From: Azophilus sp965116165
Lineage (GTDB): Bacteria; Pseudomonadota; Gammaproteobacteria; Pseudomonadales; Azotimanducaceae
Assembly: GCA_965116165.1 (NCBI GenBank)
Contig: OZ220484.1
Coordinates: 3,410,001-3,474,000 of the forward strand
DNA length: 64,000 nt
Direction of reading: 5' to 3'
Shown: positions 52,177-61,546 of the stretch, in pieces
Layout: each line of letters begins with the position of its first letter
How positions within the stretch are numbered: position 1 is the first letter of the stretch
Notes under the pieces: model-generated
Seen by the model: the letters and a program-made list of their open reading frames with translations, nothing else
What the model was told of the DNA's origin: nothing
Databases searched by the model: none
Translations under genes and position numbers: made by a program

Positions 52177-55100
52177 ATGTCCGCTCCCGCAACGCCCCAA
52201 GCTTCCCCGGGCCGGGGCTTGCCGCCCGGGCCCGGGTTGCGGGCCATAGCGAGAATAGCCGAGCCCCTGCGCCCGATGTTTCGTCCGCTGGCGACCTTTG
52301 TGGTATGCGCGACGGTGGTATCGGCCCTGCTGCTCGGCTTGGGGCGCATGGGGATGTGGTGGCTCGATGAATTTGAGGACTCGGTCAATGCCTGGCTTGA
52401 TGGCCGTGTGGAAATCCTGGGTCTTGTCGGCGGTTGGGATGGGTTGAATCCGTTGGCCAGGGCGCGCCGGGTTGAATTGTCGGCCGGTTGGGTCGAGAAC
52501 GTTACCGTCGAACTTGATGTCCTGGAGAGCGTGCGCCGCAACCGCCTCGTTTTGGAGCGGCTGCTTGTCGAGAAGGCGGAGCTGGCGGTCGAACGGACGG
52601 CGACGGGCTGGCGTCTGGCGGGTGTGGCCGGGGTCGGCTCGGAATTGGATTGGGTCCGCCTGCTCGGCGATATCGATGAGATTCGTTTTATTGGCGATGT
52701 TGCCGTGGCCGGTGCGCGAGAGAGTGGTGTCGCTGTCGAGTTGCTCGGCGTAAACCGGGACGGCGCGCATGCCTACGATTTGTCGGTGCATAACCGCCGA
52801 TGCACCGCTCCGTGCCGGCTCGAGCTGCGTTGGCGCGCTTTGGACGCGACTTGGCTGGGTCGGCCGGCGGAACGCTATCTGACGCTTTTCGGCGGGGTTG
52901 AACTGTCCGCTGCCCTTCTTGCCGGACTCGGTGTGGAATCCGGGCTGCGCCTGCATGCCGACGGTCGCTGGCTGGAGCGGGGGGCAACCGGCGGCGGTGC
53001 ATTTACGGTACGCCTCGACCGGGTTGGGCTGCCTGGGGAGGTACTCGGGTCGCTGGCCACCGAATTCCGGGGCGTGTTTCGCGACGGGTATCGCGAGGGC
53101 CTGTTGGCCGGGGTCGATCTGGGAGCAAACGGGGTGGAATGGCAATTCGGCCCCGTCCATTTGCGCACCCTGCCCGAAGGCGTCGAATTGTGGACCGCCG
53201 GGCTACAACTCGGCGAGGCGGTGGATTTTCTAACGGCGGCCGGTGACGGTGTCGAGGCGGTGCGGAGCTGGCTCGGTGCACTCAAGCCGGCCGGCAACCT
53301 GCTTGATGTTCACGCCCGGGTCAATGCGGGGCGACTCGCCTATGCGGCAACCTTCGATGATTTGCGTGTCGAACCCCACCGTGGGATTCCCTGGCTGCGG
53401 GACGCGGCCGGCGAGGTGGTGGGCTTCGCCGGGGGCGCGCGACTCACCCTGAACAGCAAGGCCCTGGGCGTGGGAATCGCCGATGTCTTTACGGACCGTT
53501 GGCAATGGGAGGAGGCGCGGGGCCAATTGCAGGCTTGGTTCGGCGACGGCTATCTGGGTTTGCGGGCGCCGCGCTTTCGCTTTCGCAGCCGGGGCAGCCA
53601 TTTTTCCGGGGCCTTCTCGCTGGCGAGACCCGAGGAAAGCACGGATCAACGGGTCGCCGCGCTGATCGATTTGGACCAGCTCGATGTGGCGCGGCTGCAA
53701 ACCTACATCCCCTATCACCTGTCCGAGGGCCTGCGGCATTGGCTGCGCGAGGGCCCCCGCGGCGGTCGGCTCGCGAATCCGAGGGTGGCCTACCAGGGCC
53801 AGGTGCATACGCTGCCGAACGACCGTTCCCGCCGGCTGGAGATTCAAGCCCGGCTCAGCGATGGCACCTTGCTTTACCACGCCGATTGGCCGCTCCTGAC
53901 CGAGGTCGAGGGATTTTTCGAACTGGCCGGTGAGGACACCTTCGCCGATGTGGAATTCGCACGCACCCATAATGCCGAAATCCGTGATAGCGGTGTGCAT
54001 ATCGGCGACAACGGTACCTTCGCCAAGGTTGTTCTGCGGGCGGATATGGATACCGGCGATGGCCTGGCTTTCATTCGTGGCTCCCCCCTTGCCGAACAAC
54101 TGACCTTTGTCCTTCCGGAGTGGAGCGGCACGGGCCGCCTGGGGCTCGCCGGCACCCTCTACATTCCCATCGCGGATAGTAATGAGCAGCCCGTCGATTG
54201 CCGCCTGGATGTCCACTTGGCCGATGTGGGCCTCGACATGCCGAACTATCGCATTGCTGTGGCGCATCTTGATGGTCCCGCGCGGTATCGGTGTCCGCAT
54301 TACCTGAGCGCCGAGCCGCTTGCGGGTGCCTTGTTCGGGTCGCCGGCGACCATGGCCGCGCGGGCGGATGAGAACGCCGTTGACTTGATCTTCCAGGGCT
54401 CCGCTTCCGAGGCGGATCTGTATCGGCTGATCGAAATGGCGGATCCGGGATTCGCCGCGGGGCGGCTGGCTTTTGACGCGACCCTGAGTCTGGCGGTCGA
54501 CGATTCGCCATCGACCCTGGTGGCGACCAGTGATTTGCTCGGCGTCGCCATCGATCTGCCGGGCGAACTCGCCAAGGCGGCGGACATGGCAAGCCCCGCC
54601 GAGATCAAATTGGACTTTCTCGAAGACTATGTCGCCGCCCGGTTTCATGTCGGCGAATTGGATGGTTGGCTGCATGTCGATGAGGTGCCGTTGCGGGGGG
54701 CGCTCGGTGTGCGCCGCGCCGCGCCGATGGTCCCGCCGGAGACCGATGAGGTGGTCGTTGCCGGTCACCTTGCCGAACTGGATGTCGAGCAGTGGATGGC
54801 GGGTGTCGGCGAGGTGGCCATATCGGTGCCCTGGCGCCTGCGGGAGCTGCGGGTGGATCGCCTGGGGGTCGAATCCCTGACGTTCGACGACCTGTCGGTC
54901 ACGGGTCATTCACGCAACGATACATTGACGCTCGATTTTGCGTCGGCGCATCTCAACGGGCGCTTGCGGAGTATTGGCGACGCACCGCTGCGGCTTGATT
55001 TCGAAACGATTCGGCTGCCCGAGGCGGATGGCGTGGGCGACCCGCTCGATGTTGCGATCATCGATAAGCTCCCGGATGCGGATCTGGCTATTGCCTCGCT

Positions 55101-55974
55101 CGTGCTGGGCGAGGAGGACTTCGGCAATTGGGCGTTCACCCTGCGCCAACACCCGGAAGGCATTTTGGTCGGCGGCCTGCGGGCCAATTTGAAGGGAACC
55201 GAAATTAGTGCGCCCGATGGTGTTTTTTGGAATGCCGCCAGCAACCGGAGCTCCGGCGCGGTGCGATTGACGATGCGAGACCTTGGCGCGGTGCTGCCCC
55301 AGTGGGATTACGCACCGAGCGTCGAAGCCGAAACCGCGCAACTCGACCTGGGGGTAAGCTGGCCCGGCTCGCCGTTGAATGTCGAGGTGAACGGTTTGCG
55401 GGGGGATGTGGCGTTCGAGGCGAAAAACGGTAGCTTCGTGGAGGTTTCGGGAACCGGTGCCCAGCGCATACTGGGCCTGCTGAATTTCAATACCATACTC
55501 AAGCGCATGAGCTTCAACTTCAGGGATTTGGTCGCCAAGGGCACGAGTTTCGACACCATCGAGGCTAAAACCCGCTTCGACGACGGTCGGTTGACCTTCG
55601 TTGAGCCGGCCAAGGTGAAGGGCTCCGGTTCGGATTTCAAGATCGGTGGCAGCGTCAACCTTGTCGATGGCATTATGAACGACAACGAAATGATCGTGAC
55701 CCTGCCGGTTAGCGACAGCCTGCCCTGGTATGCCGTATACGTTTCGCTGGCGAATCCGGCGGCGGCGGTGGCGGTGCTCGCCGGCCAACAGGTGCTCAAG
55801 AAACAGATCAAACAGTTCAGCAGCGCCAAGTATCGAATTAGCGGCTCCTGGGACGACCCGGAAGTCAAGCTGATAGGGATTTGGAACGACGACTTGCAGG
55901 AATTCAACGACTTGGCGCAGCAGCCAGAGGGCGCGAGCGGTCCGGGCGACCGACAAGCGGAGGAGGGATCCTGA
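52177..55974 (+). CDS. yhdP: YhdP family AsmA-like envelope protein
   Basis: 1265-residue protein anchored by an N-terminal membrane helix (FVVCATVVSALLLGLGRMGM) followed by a very long periplasmic AsmA-like/DUF3971 region of beta-rich repeats. TIGR02099-type C-terminal landmarks include TGAQRILGLLNFNTILKRMS, ISGSWDDPEVKLI and SDSLPWYAVYVSLANPAAAV. YhdP, TamB and YdbH are known to move phospholipids to the outer membrane, probably as bridge-like transporters. ATG 52177 or TTG 52159 could be the start. It follows rng and precedes tldD as in pseudomonads. Confidence 0.92.
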   Translation: MSAPATPQASPGRGLPPGPGLRAIARIAEPLRPMFRPLATFVVCATVVSALLLGLGRMGMWWLDEFEDSVNAWLDGRVEILGLVGGWDGLNPLARARRVELSAGWVENVTVELDVLESVRRNRLVLERLLVEKAELAVERTATGWRLAGVAGVGSELDWVRLLGDIDEIRFIGDVAVAGARESGVAVELLGVNRDGAHAYDLSVHNRRCTAPCRLELRWRALDATWLGRPAERYLTLFGGVELSAALLAGLGVESGLRLHADGRWLERGATGGGAFTVRLDRVGLPGEVLGSLATEFRGVFRDGYREGLLAGVDLGANGVEWQFGPVHLRTLPEGVELWTAGLQLGEAVDFLTAAGDGVEAVRSWLGALKPAGNLLDVHARVNAGRLAYAATFDDLRVEPHRGIPWLRDAAGEVVGFAGGARLTLNSKALGVGIADVFTDRWQWEEARGQLQAWFGDGYLGLRAPRFRFRSRGSHFSGAFSLARPEESTDQRVAALIDLDQLDVARLQTYIPYHLSEGLRHWLREGPRGGRLANPRVAYQGQVHTLPNDRSRRLEIQARLSDGTLLYHADWPLLTEVEGFFELAGEDTFADVEFARTHNAEIRDSGVHIGDNGTFAKVVLRADMDTGDGLAFIRGSPLAEQLTFVLPEWSGTGRLGLAGTLYIPIADSNEQPVDCRLDVHLADVGLDMPNYRIAVAHLDGPARYRCPHYLSAEPLAGALFGSPATMAARADENAVDLIFQGSASEADLYRLIEMADPGFAAGRLAFDATLSLAVDDSPSTLVATSDLLGVAIDLPGELAKAADMASPAEIKLDFLEDYVAARFHVGELDGWLHVDEVPLRGALGVRRAAPMVPPETDEVVVAGHLAELDVEQWMAGVGEVAISVPWRLRELRVDRLGVESLTFDDLSVTGHSRNDTLTLDFASAHLNGRLRSIGDAPLRLDFETIRLPEADGVGDPLDVAIIDKLPDADLAIASLVLGEEDFGNWAFTLRQHPEGILVGGLRANLKGTEISAPDGVFWNAASNRSSGAVRLTMRDLGAVLPQWDYAPSVEAETAQLDLGVSWPGSPLNVEVNGLRGDVAFEAKNGSFVEVSGTGAQRILGLLNFNTILKRMSFNFRDLVAKGTSFDTIEAKTRFDDGRLTFVEPAKVKGSGSDFKIGGSVNLVDGIMNDNEMIVTLPVSDSLPWYAVYVSLANPAAAVAVLAGQQVLKKQIKQFSSAKYRISGSWDDPEVKLIGIWNDDLQEFNDLAQQPEGASGPGDRQAEEGS

Positions 55975-56054
55975 ACGCGTGGCGATGGAGGCGGGAGCGA
56001 ATGGTTTGGATGCGATGAACCGATGGAAACAACTGGAATCATGGGGGACGGACA

Positions 56055-57494
56055 TTGAACGACCGAGTTCGGAATGCGATACAAACTCTTTTGGAACCGG
56101 CCGAGCTGACTCGAAGCGGGGTTGAATCCCTGCTCGGGAAGCTAGCCGGTGGCGCAATCGATTTGGGCGAGTTTTATTTTCAGAATCGGCGCACGGAAAG
56201 CTGGGCCCTGGAGGATGGCATCGTTAAGGACGGGGGGTTCTCCCTGGACCGGGGTGTGGGTGTACGCGCCGTCAGCGGCGAGAAGTCCGGATTCGCCTAT
56301 GTCGAAGACATAAATGCGGCGGGTCTTGCAAGTGCCGTGGCCATGGCCCGGTCGATCGTGCGCTCCGGCGGCGAGGGGCGCGTCCGGACCAGCCAACAGC
56401 CTTCGGCCACGCCGAGATACGCGGCCCTGGATCCCATTCCCACCCTGACGGCCGAGGACAAGGTGGCGCTGCTCGCGCTTGCGGACAAGGCCGCCCGGCG
56501 TATCGACAACCGGGTCGAGCAGGTCTCGGTGCGCATGATGGCCGACCACGACATCGTTTTGGTGATGGCCACCGATGACACCTTCCGCGCCGATGTGCGC
56601 CCTTTGGTGCGCATGGACGTCTCGGTGATTGTCGTGCAGGACGGTCGCCGGGAACGCGGCTACGCGGGCGGTGGTGGACGCTTGGATTTGGGCTATTTCT
56701 CGCACGAGTGGGCGGATGGTCTTGCTCGCGAGGCGGTGCGCGGCGCGCTGGTGAATTTGGAGGCGGGGGACGCGCCGGCGGGCCCCATGACGGTGGTGCT
56801 CGGCCCCGGCTGGCCGGGCGTATTGTTGCACGAGGCCGTTGGCCACGGGCTCGAGGGAGACTTCAACCGCAAGGGCAGTTCCGCTTTCGCGGGCAGAATC
56901 GGCGAGCGGGTGGCCGCACCGGGTTGCACCGTGGTGGACGACGGCACCCTGAGCGACCGTCGTGGCTCCCTAACAGTGGACGACGAAGGCACGCCCACCG
57001 GCGAAACCGTCTTGATCGAAAACGGCATTCTCAAGGGCTACCTACAGGACAAGCTCAACGCCCGCCTCATGGGCGCCGCTCCCACCGGCAACGGTCGCCG
57101 GCAATCCTATGCCCATCTGCCCATGCCGCGCATGACCAATACCTTCATGCGCCCCGGTGTCCAGGATCCGGAGGAGATTCTGGCTTCCTGCGAAAAAGGT
57201 GTATTCGCCGCCAACTTCGGCGGCGGCCAGGTGGATATCACCTCCGGGCGATTTACCTTTTCCGCCACCGAGGCCTATCTCATCGAGAAGGGCAGGGTGA
57301 CGCAGCCCATTCGCGGCGCCACGCTGATTGGCAACGGCCCGGAGGTCATGAGCCGGGTTTCGATGGTCGGCAACGACCTGCGGCTCGACGACGGCGTGGG
57401 AATCTGCGGCAAGGACGGCCAAACGGTGCCTGTGGGCGTGGGCTTGCCGACGCTCAAGGTCGATGAAATTATTGTCGGTGGTACCGGAGCCTGA
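56055..57494 (+). CDS. tldD: Metalloprotease subunit TldD
   Basis: 479-residue catalytic subunit of the TldD-TldE heterodimer, which digests unfolded peptides and matures some modified peptides such as microcin B17. The zinc site HEAVGHGLEGD (residues 259-264 for HExxxH) is intact, and the later MPRMTNTFMRPG with the C-terminal metal-ligand region GGQVDITSGRFTFSATEAY is present. The start is TTG 56055 after GGGACGGACA. Its partner follows within 6 bp. Confidence 0.96.
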   Translation: MNDRVRNAIQTLLEPAELTRSGVESLLGKLAGGAIDLGEFYFQNRRTESWALEDGIVKDGGFSLDRGVGVRAVSGEKSGFAYVEDINAAGLASAVAMARSIVRSGGEGRVRTSQQPSATPRYAALDPIPTLTAEDKVALLALADKAARRIDNRVEQVSVRMMADHDIVLVMATDDTFRADVRPLVRMDVSVIVVQDGRRERGYAGGGGRLDLGYFSHEWADGLAREAVRGALVNLEAGDAPAGPMTVVLGPGWPGVLLHEAVGHGLEGDFNRKGSSAFAGRIGERVAAPGCTVVDDGTLSDRRGSLTVDDEGTPTGETVLIENGILKGYLQDKLNARLMGAAPTGNGRRQSYAHLPMPRMTNTFMRPGVQDPEEILASCEKGVFAANFGGGQVDITSGRFTFSATEAYLIEKGRVTQPIRGATLIGNGPEVMSRVSMVGNDLRLDDGVGICGKDGQTVPVGVGLPTLKVDEIIVGGTGA

Positions 57495-57499
57495 ACGCC

Positions 57500-58840
57500 A
57501 TGTTGGGAATGATTGATGTCCGGGAACGGGAAGACGAACTGAAAACGCTGGTTGCGTCGATTCTCGACGAGGCGGGCAAAAGGGGCGCGGACGCGGCGGA
57601 AGTCTCCGCCAGCCAGGATGCCGGCCTAGCGGTTACCGTCCGCAAGGGCGAGTTGGAAACCGTCGAGTTCAATCAGGATCGAGGTTTTGGAATCACCGTT
57701 TACGTCGGCAATAGCAAAGGTTCGGCCAGCACCTCCGACAGCCGTCCGTCGGCAATCGCCGAGACGGTCGCCAAAGCCCTGGACATCGCCCGCCACACCC
57801 AGGACGACCCCTGCAACGGGCTCGCCGATGCGGAGCTGATGCCCGCAGCCGTGCCCGATCTCGACCTCTTTCACGAGGCCCCCATGGATACCGCCCGGGC
57901 CGAGGCGGCGGCGAGGGCGTGCGAAGCGGCGGGCCTTGGGTTGGACGCCCGCATCGTCAACTCCGAGGGTGCCGCCGCCCAGGCGCAGCAGTCGTGCCGG
58001 GTCTACGGCAATTCGCAGGGTTTTATCGGGGGCCACTCGGCAACCCGCTACGACATCAGTTGTGTTTTGATCGCCGAGGATGAAAACGGCATGCAACGCG
58101 ACTATTGGTATACGGCGAATCGGGACAGCCTTGCACTCGAATCCCCCGAGGCGGTCGGGCGGCGGGCCGCCGAACGCACTCTGGCGCGCCTTTCTCCGGG
58201 CAAGGTGCCAACCGGCAGCTATCCGGTGCTGTTCTGCCCAGAAACGGCGGCCTCGCTGGTCGGCCACCTCATCGGCGCCATCAACGGCGGGGCCCTATAC
58301 CGCAAGGCGTCCTTTCTGCTCGATTCCCTGGGCATGCGGGTTGCAAGCAACCACTTGAGCCTCACTGAGCAACCCCTCTTGCCGAAGGCTATCGGCAGCG
58401 CCAGCTTCGACGCCGATGGTGTCGCGACCCGCGAAAATGCGTTCATCGACGGCGGCGTTGTGCAAAGTTACGCGCTCTCCACCTACTCGGGCCGCAAGCT
58501 CGGCATGGCGACGACGGGCAACGCCGGCGGCGTCCATAATCTCACCCTGTCCGGGCGAACACTGCCGGTTGGGGCGTTGCTTGCGGAAATGGGCCGGGGC
58601 CTATACGTCACGGAACTCATGGGCCAGGGCGTGAATGCCGTAAGCGGCGACTATTCCCGCGGCGCCTCGGGTTTTTGGGTGGAAAACGGCGAGATTCGCC
58701 AACCGGTGCACGAACTGACGATTGCCGCCAACCTGAAGGATGTTTATCGAGACATCGTGGCGCTGGGTGACGATCTGGATGTGCGCGGGAACGTGCGGGC
58801 ACCCAGTGTGTTGATTGGTGGCATGACGGTGGCGGGCTGA
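57500..58840 (+). CDS. pmbA: TldE/PmbA metalloprotease partner subunit
   Basis: 446-residue partner of TldD that lacks the HExxxH zinc motif but shapes the proteolytic chamber. ADAAEVSASQDAGLAVTVRK, VEFNQDRGFGITVYVG, VNAVSGDYSRGASGFWVENG and a C-terminal GNVRAPSVLIGGMTVAG are family signatures. The adjacent position and 5-bp gap to tldD suggest stoichiometric synthesis; in pseudomonads another gene usually separates them. Confidence 0.95.
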   Translation: MLGMIDVREREDELKTLVASILDEAGKRGADAAEVSASQDAGLAVTVRKGELETVEFNQDRGFGITVYVGNSKGSASTSDSRPSAIAETVAKALDIARHTQDDPCNGLADAELMPAAVPDLDLFHEAPMDTARAEAAARACEAAGLGLDARIVNSEGAAAQAQQSCRVYGNSQGFIGGHSATRYDISCVLIAEDENGMQRDYWYTANRDSLALESPEAVGRRAAERTLARLSPGKVPTGSYPVLFCPETAASLVGHLIGAINGGALYRKASFLLDSLGMRVASNHLSLTEQPLLPKAIGSASFDADGVATRENAFIDGGVVQSYALSTYSGRKLGMATTGNAGGVHNLTLSGRTLPVGALLAEMGRGLYVTELMGQGVNAVSGDYSRGASGFWVENGEIRQPVHELTIAANLKDVYRDIVALGDDLDVRGNVRAPSVLIGGMTVAG

Positions 58841-59032
58841 GGGTGGCGGCGGATCAGCCGATCTATCGCGACAGGGTTGTGCGCCCGCATGCTGTCGGCG
58901 ATTCGCTGCGCCGGTTCGGCCAATGCCCCGCTTGCCACCATCCATTCGGAGCCTCGATCAAGGCTGATTCACCCCCAAAACCGCTCGCACCAGCACATTG
59001 AGCCCATCCATGCAACCGGTGAAATATGCAGG

Positions 59033-60370
59033 CTAGGCATACGCCCAGGTCGCAAGGCCAAGAAAGACGAAAAATCCGGTTACATCGGTGATGGTGGTGA
59101 GAATAACGCCCCCGGCGATGGCGGGGTCTATGGACAGCCGGTTTAGCGTGCTCGGCAGCAGGCTGCCCGCTACCGCGGCGACCAGGATATTCACCAACAT
59201 GGCCACCGCGATCACGCCGCCGAGCACCGGGTCGCGGAATGCGAACGCGGCGGTGACGGCGACCAGGGTGGCCCAGAAGAACCCGTTGAACGCGGCGACG
59301 GCAAATTCCCGATTCAGGAGCCAAAACAGGTTGGCCCGCCCCACATGGCCCAGGGCGATGCCGCGAATCACCAAGGTCAGCGTTTGTGTGCCGGCGATGC
59401 CGCCCATGCTGGCGACGATGGGCATGAGCACGGCGAGCGCAACGACCTTGGCGATGGTTTCCTCGAAGATATTGATGACCGCAGCGGCGACGAAGGCGGT
59501 AATCAGGTTGATGCCGAGCCATATGGTGCGACGGCGCACCGCCTTGGCGATGGGCGCAAAGGTATCTTCGTCGAGTTCGAGACCGGCGCGGGCGAGCACC
59601 GCTTCATCGGCATCCTCGATGATGACGTCCACGACATCGTCGATGGTGATGCGCCCGAGCAATTTGCCCTCGGCGTCGATCACCGGGGCGGAAACCAGGT
59701 CTTCCTCGGAAAACAGCCGGGCCACTTGGGTGTCGTCCATATCGACGGGAATGGCGCGAGCGTCGGTGTCCATCACTTCGCGTACTGTCACGCTCGGATC
59801 CGCGGTCAGCAATCTGGCAATCGGCAGCATCCCGATGTATTCGTCCCGGCTGTTCACGACCACGAGCGCATCGGTGGTTTCCGGCAAATCCTTGCGCAAC
59901 CGCAGGTAGCGCAGCACGATTTCCAGAGCGTGGCGGGGTTGCACGGCGATGGTGTCGGTATTCATCATGCCGCCGGCGCTGTCCTCGGGATAGAACATCA
60001 CCGCCTCCACCCGCGCCCGATCGGCTGCGCCCATGGAATCGAGCACCTGTTTGGCAATGGTGTCCGGCAGTTCCTGCAGTAGGTCGGCCAGGTCGTCGGT
60101 ATCGAGGTCGTCGGCGGCGGCGACGAGCTGCGCGGTGTCCATGCCCTCAAGAAAGTCGGTGCGTATGTCTTCTCCGAGGTGCTGCAGGACTTGATTGGAA
60201 GCGTCGTCGTCCATCAAGTCCCAGAGAAACGCGCGTATTTTCGGTGGGGAGGCCTTGAGCAGGTTGGCGACTTCCTGGGGACGCAGGGATTGCAAGAGAT
60301 GGCGGCAGTCGTCCAGCGCACCCGCGCCGTACGAGCGGATGGCTTCGCCGAAGCGTTCCTGGAAGTCCAT
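59033..60370 (-). CDS. mgtE: Magnesium transporter MgtE
   Basis: 445-residue Mg2+ channel/transporter. A cytoplasmic N domain contains LLQSLRPQEVANLLKASPPK. Two CBS domains follow, around EDSAGGMMNTDTIAVQPRHA and VREVMDTDARAIPVDMDDTQ. The C-terminal half has about five membrane helices, with the selectivity motif region MPIVASMGGIAGTQTLTLVI and a final TDVTGFFVFLGLATW. ATG 60370 was chosen; upstream codons overlap npr. It lies directly downstream of npr on the same strand. No riboswitch was recognised in the 20-bp gap. Confidence 0.95.
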   Translation of the reverse strand: MDFQERFGEAIRSYGAGALDDCRHLLQSLRPQEVANLLKASPPKIRAFLWDLMDDDASNQVLQHLGEDIRTDFLEGMDTAQLVAAADDLDTDDLADLLQELPDTIAKQVLDSMGAADRARVEAVMFYPEDSAGGMMNTDTIAVQPRHALEIVLRYLRLRKDLPETTDALVVVNSRDEYIGMLPIARLLTADPSVTVREVMDTDARAIPVDMDDTQVARLFSEEDLVSAPVIDAEGKLLGRITIDDVVDVIIEDADEAVLARAGLELDEDTFAPIAKAVRRRTIWLGINLITAFVAAAVINIFEETIAKVVALAVLMPIVASMGGIAGTQTLTLVIRGIALGHVGRANLFWLLNREFAVAAFNGFFWATLVAVTAAFAFRDPVLGGVIAVAMLVNILVAAVAGSLLPSTLNRLSIDPAIAGGVILTTITDVTGFFVFLGLATWAYA

Positions 60371-60389
60371 CGTCAAGCGGGCGGTGCCG

Positions 60390-60659
60390 CTAATCCTCCT
60401 CGCCAAAGCGGTTCGCTATCAGGGCGCTGATCGCGTCGAATGCCTCCGCTTCGTCCTCACCCTCGACGGTCAATTCCAGTACGCTGCCCACCGGCGCGGC
60501 CAGCATGAGGATATTCATGATGCTCTTGCCATCCGCCACGGCACCATCCCTGGCTAGCCTGATACGGCTGGCGAAGGGCTTGGCGGCGGCGACCAGCTTG
60601 CCCGCCGCCCGCGCGTGCAGGCCCAGACGATTGACCAGTCTGACTTTCGCTCGCTTCAT
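60390..60659 (-). CDS. npr: Nitrogen-PTS phosphocarrier NPr (HPr family)
   Basis: 89-residue HPr-like protein that relays phosphate from EI-Ntr to EIIA-Ntr. The phosphorylated His15 lies in NRLGLHARAAGKLV, and Ser46 occurs in ADGKSIMNILMLAA. ATG 60659 is the start of HPr homology and overlaps the upstream 64-codon frame by ATGA. No EI-Ntr (ptsP) gene is in the window. Confidence 0.94.
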   Translation of the reverse strand: MKRAKVRLVNRLGLHARAAGKLVAAAKPFASRIRLARDGAVADGKSIMNILMLAAPVGSVLELTVEGEDEAEAFDAISALIANRFGEED

Positions 60660-60850
60660 GGGTGTCGCCACAGTTCCCGATGGCGGGTGGATACATTGCC
60701 ATATCGCTCGGCCAAGCGCGGCCCGCACCGCTCCGCCACGCAGCCGCCGATGACGGTCAGCTTCATGCCGGACGCGACCATGCCCCCAACCAGCTTGATG
60801 TGAGGGTCGGTTGTATCATTGGCAGTTGATGGTAGGGGAAGCAAAATCAT
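60656..60850 (-). CDS. 64-codon remnant of rapZ, coupled to ptsN and npr
   Basis: Small frame filling the ptsN-npr gap exactly. Its ATG overlaps the ptsN stop and its TGA overlaps the npr start, both by ATGA. The C-terminal half KLTVIGGCVAERCGPRLAER, then YGNVSTRHRELWRHP, resembles the end of RapZ (E. coli: LTVAIGCTGG..., then KNVQSRHRTLEKRKP). The RapZ nucleotide-binding N domain and the GCTGG-HRSV residues are gone. Position and direction are those of rapZ in E. coli and pseudomonads. It may be a decaying gene or a retained small coupling frame. Confidence 0.6.
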   Translation of the reverse strand: MILLPLPSTANDTTDPHIKLVGGMVASGMKLTVIGGCVAERCGPRLAERYGNVSTRHRELWRHP

Positions 60851-61329
60851 GGGGTTGACGGCGATGCTGCGCCCGCCCGCAGGGCCGCGTTGAAAATCTC
60901 CGCCGCGAGCGCCTCGGAACTCGCGGCTTGCCGCAGCCGGGCGCGGTTTGCCGCATCCCCGAATATCTTGGCGAGCAGCGATAGAATTTCCAGATGCGCG
61001 GAGGTTTCCTCTTGTGGAACCACCAATACGAAAATCAAATCGACGGGTTCTTCATCCGGGGCGTCGTAGTCCACGGGTTGTTCCAGCGTGAGAAATACCG
61101 CCATCATGGCCGGACACTCCAGACGGCAGTGCGGGATGGCAACCCCCTTGCCGATACCGGTGCTGCCGAGCCGCTCCCGCTCCATCAGCGCGTCGAACAA
61201 CGGCCGCACGGCGACCCCCTCGCGTTGTTCGGCAAACAGGTCGGCGGCCATGTCCAGCGCGCGCTTGCGGCTGTGGGCCCGCACACCCCGGCGCACACAA
61301 TTCGCTGTGAGCAGGTCTTCAAGACGCAT
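60847..61329 (-). CDS. ptsN: PTS EIIA-Ntr regulatory protein
   Basis: 160-residue EIIA of the nitrogen PTS, which regulates potassium transport and other processes according to phosphorylation state. The phosphorylation site His67 is in GKGVAIPHCRLE; LIFVLVVPQEETSAHLEILS is the second conserved block. It lies in the rpoN-hpf-ptsN order typical of gammaproteobacteria, but a family E element occupies the hpf-ptsN gap. Confidence 0.95.
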   Translation of the reverse strand: MRLEDLLTANCVRRGVRAHSRKRALDMAADLFAEQREGVAVRPLFDALMERERLGSTGIGKGVAIPHCRLECPAMMAVFLTLEQPVDYDAPDEEPVDLIFVLVVPQEETSAHLEILSLLAKIFGDAANRARLRQAASSEALAAEIFNAALRAGAASPSTP

Positions 61330-61344
61330 CGGTTGATTTCGGGC

Positions 61345-61516
61345 TAGTGTCCTGTCCAGTTGATTCCTTGCCTTTCAGAGCTCGCTCGGCGCGTCGATGC
61401 AAGGCGTGGCCCGCAGCCAATATCGAGCATATTGGCGAGGGTCGCAACACCGCAGTGGCGCGCCCGCAAGCGTCCAGCGTCCAGATGCGCGGCGGAGCCC
61501 CGCCGGGGTATCCGCA
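61345..61516 (-). repeat. Family E element, copy E2
   Basis: The end GTGTCCTGTCCAGTTGATTC is preceded by TA (61345-61346). It shares with E1 the hairpin GCCAATAT (61426-61433) / ATATTGGC (61439-61446) with loop CGAGC and the following GGGTCGCAACACCGC. The other terminus is not recognisable. It fills the hpf-ptsN gap. Confidence 0.7.
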
Positions 61517-61546
61517 CGTTCATTGCCCCGGCCCGGATGCGGGCGA

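Noticed and set aside
52138..54909. Long antisense frames opposite yhdP
   Set aside because: They lack recognisable domains and mirror codon bias of yhdP on the other strand.
58841..59032. Possible small leftward gene between pmbA and mgtE (segment LAEPAQRIADSMRAHNPVAI)
   Set aside because: Short, no recognised family, no good start or ribosome-binding site; could be the tail of a lost gene but cannot be supported.
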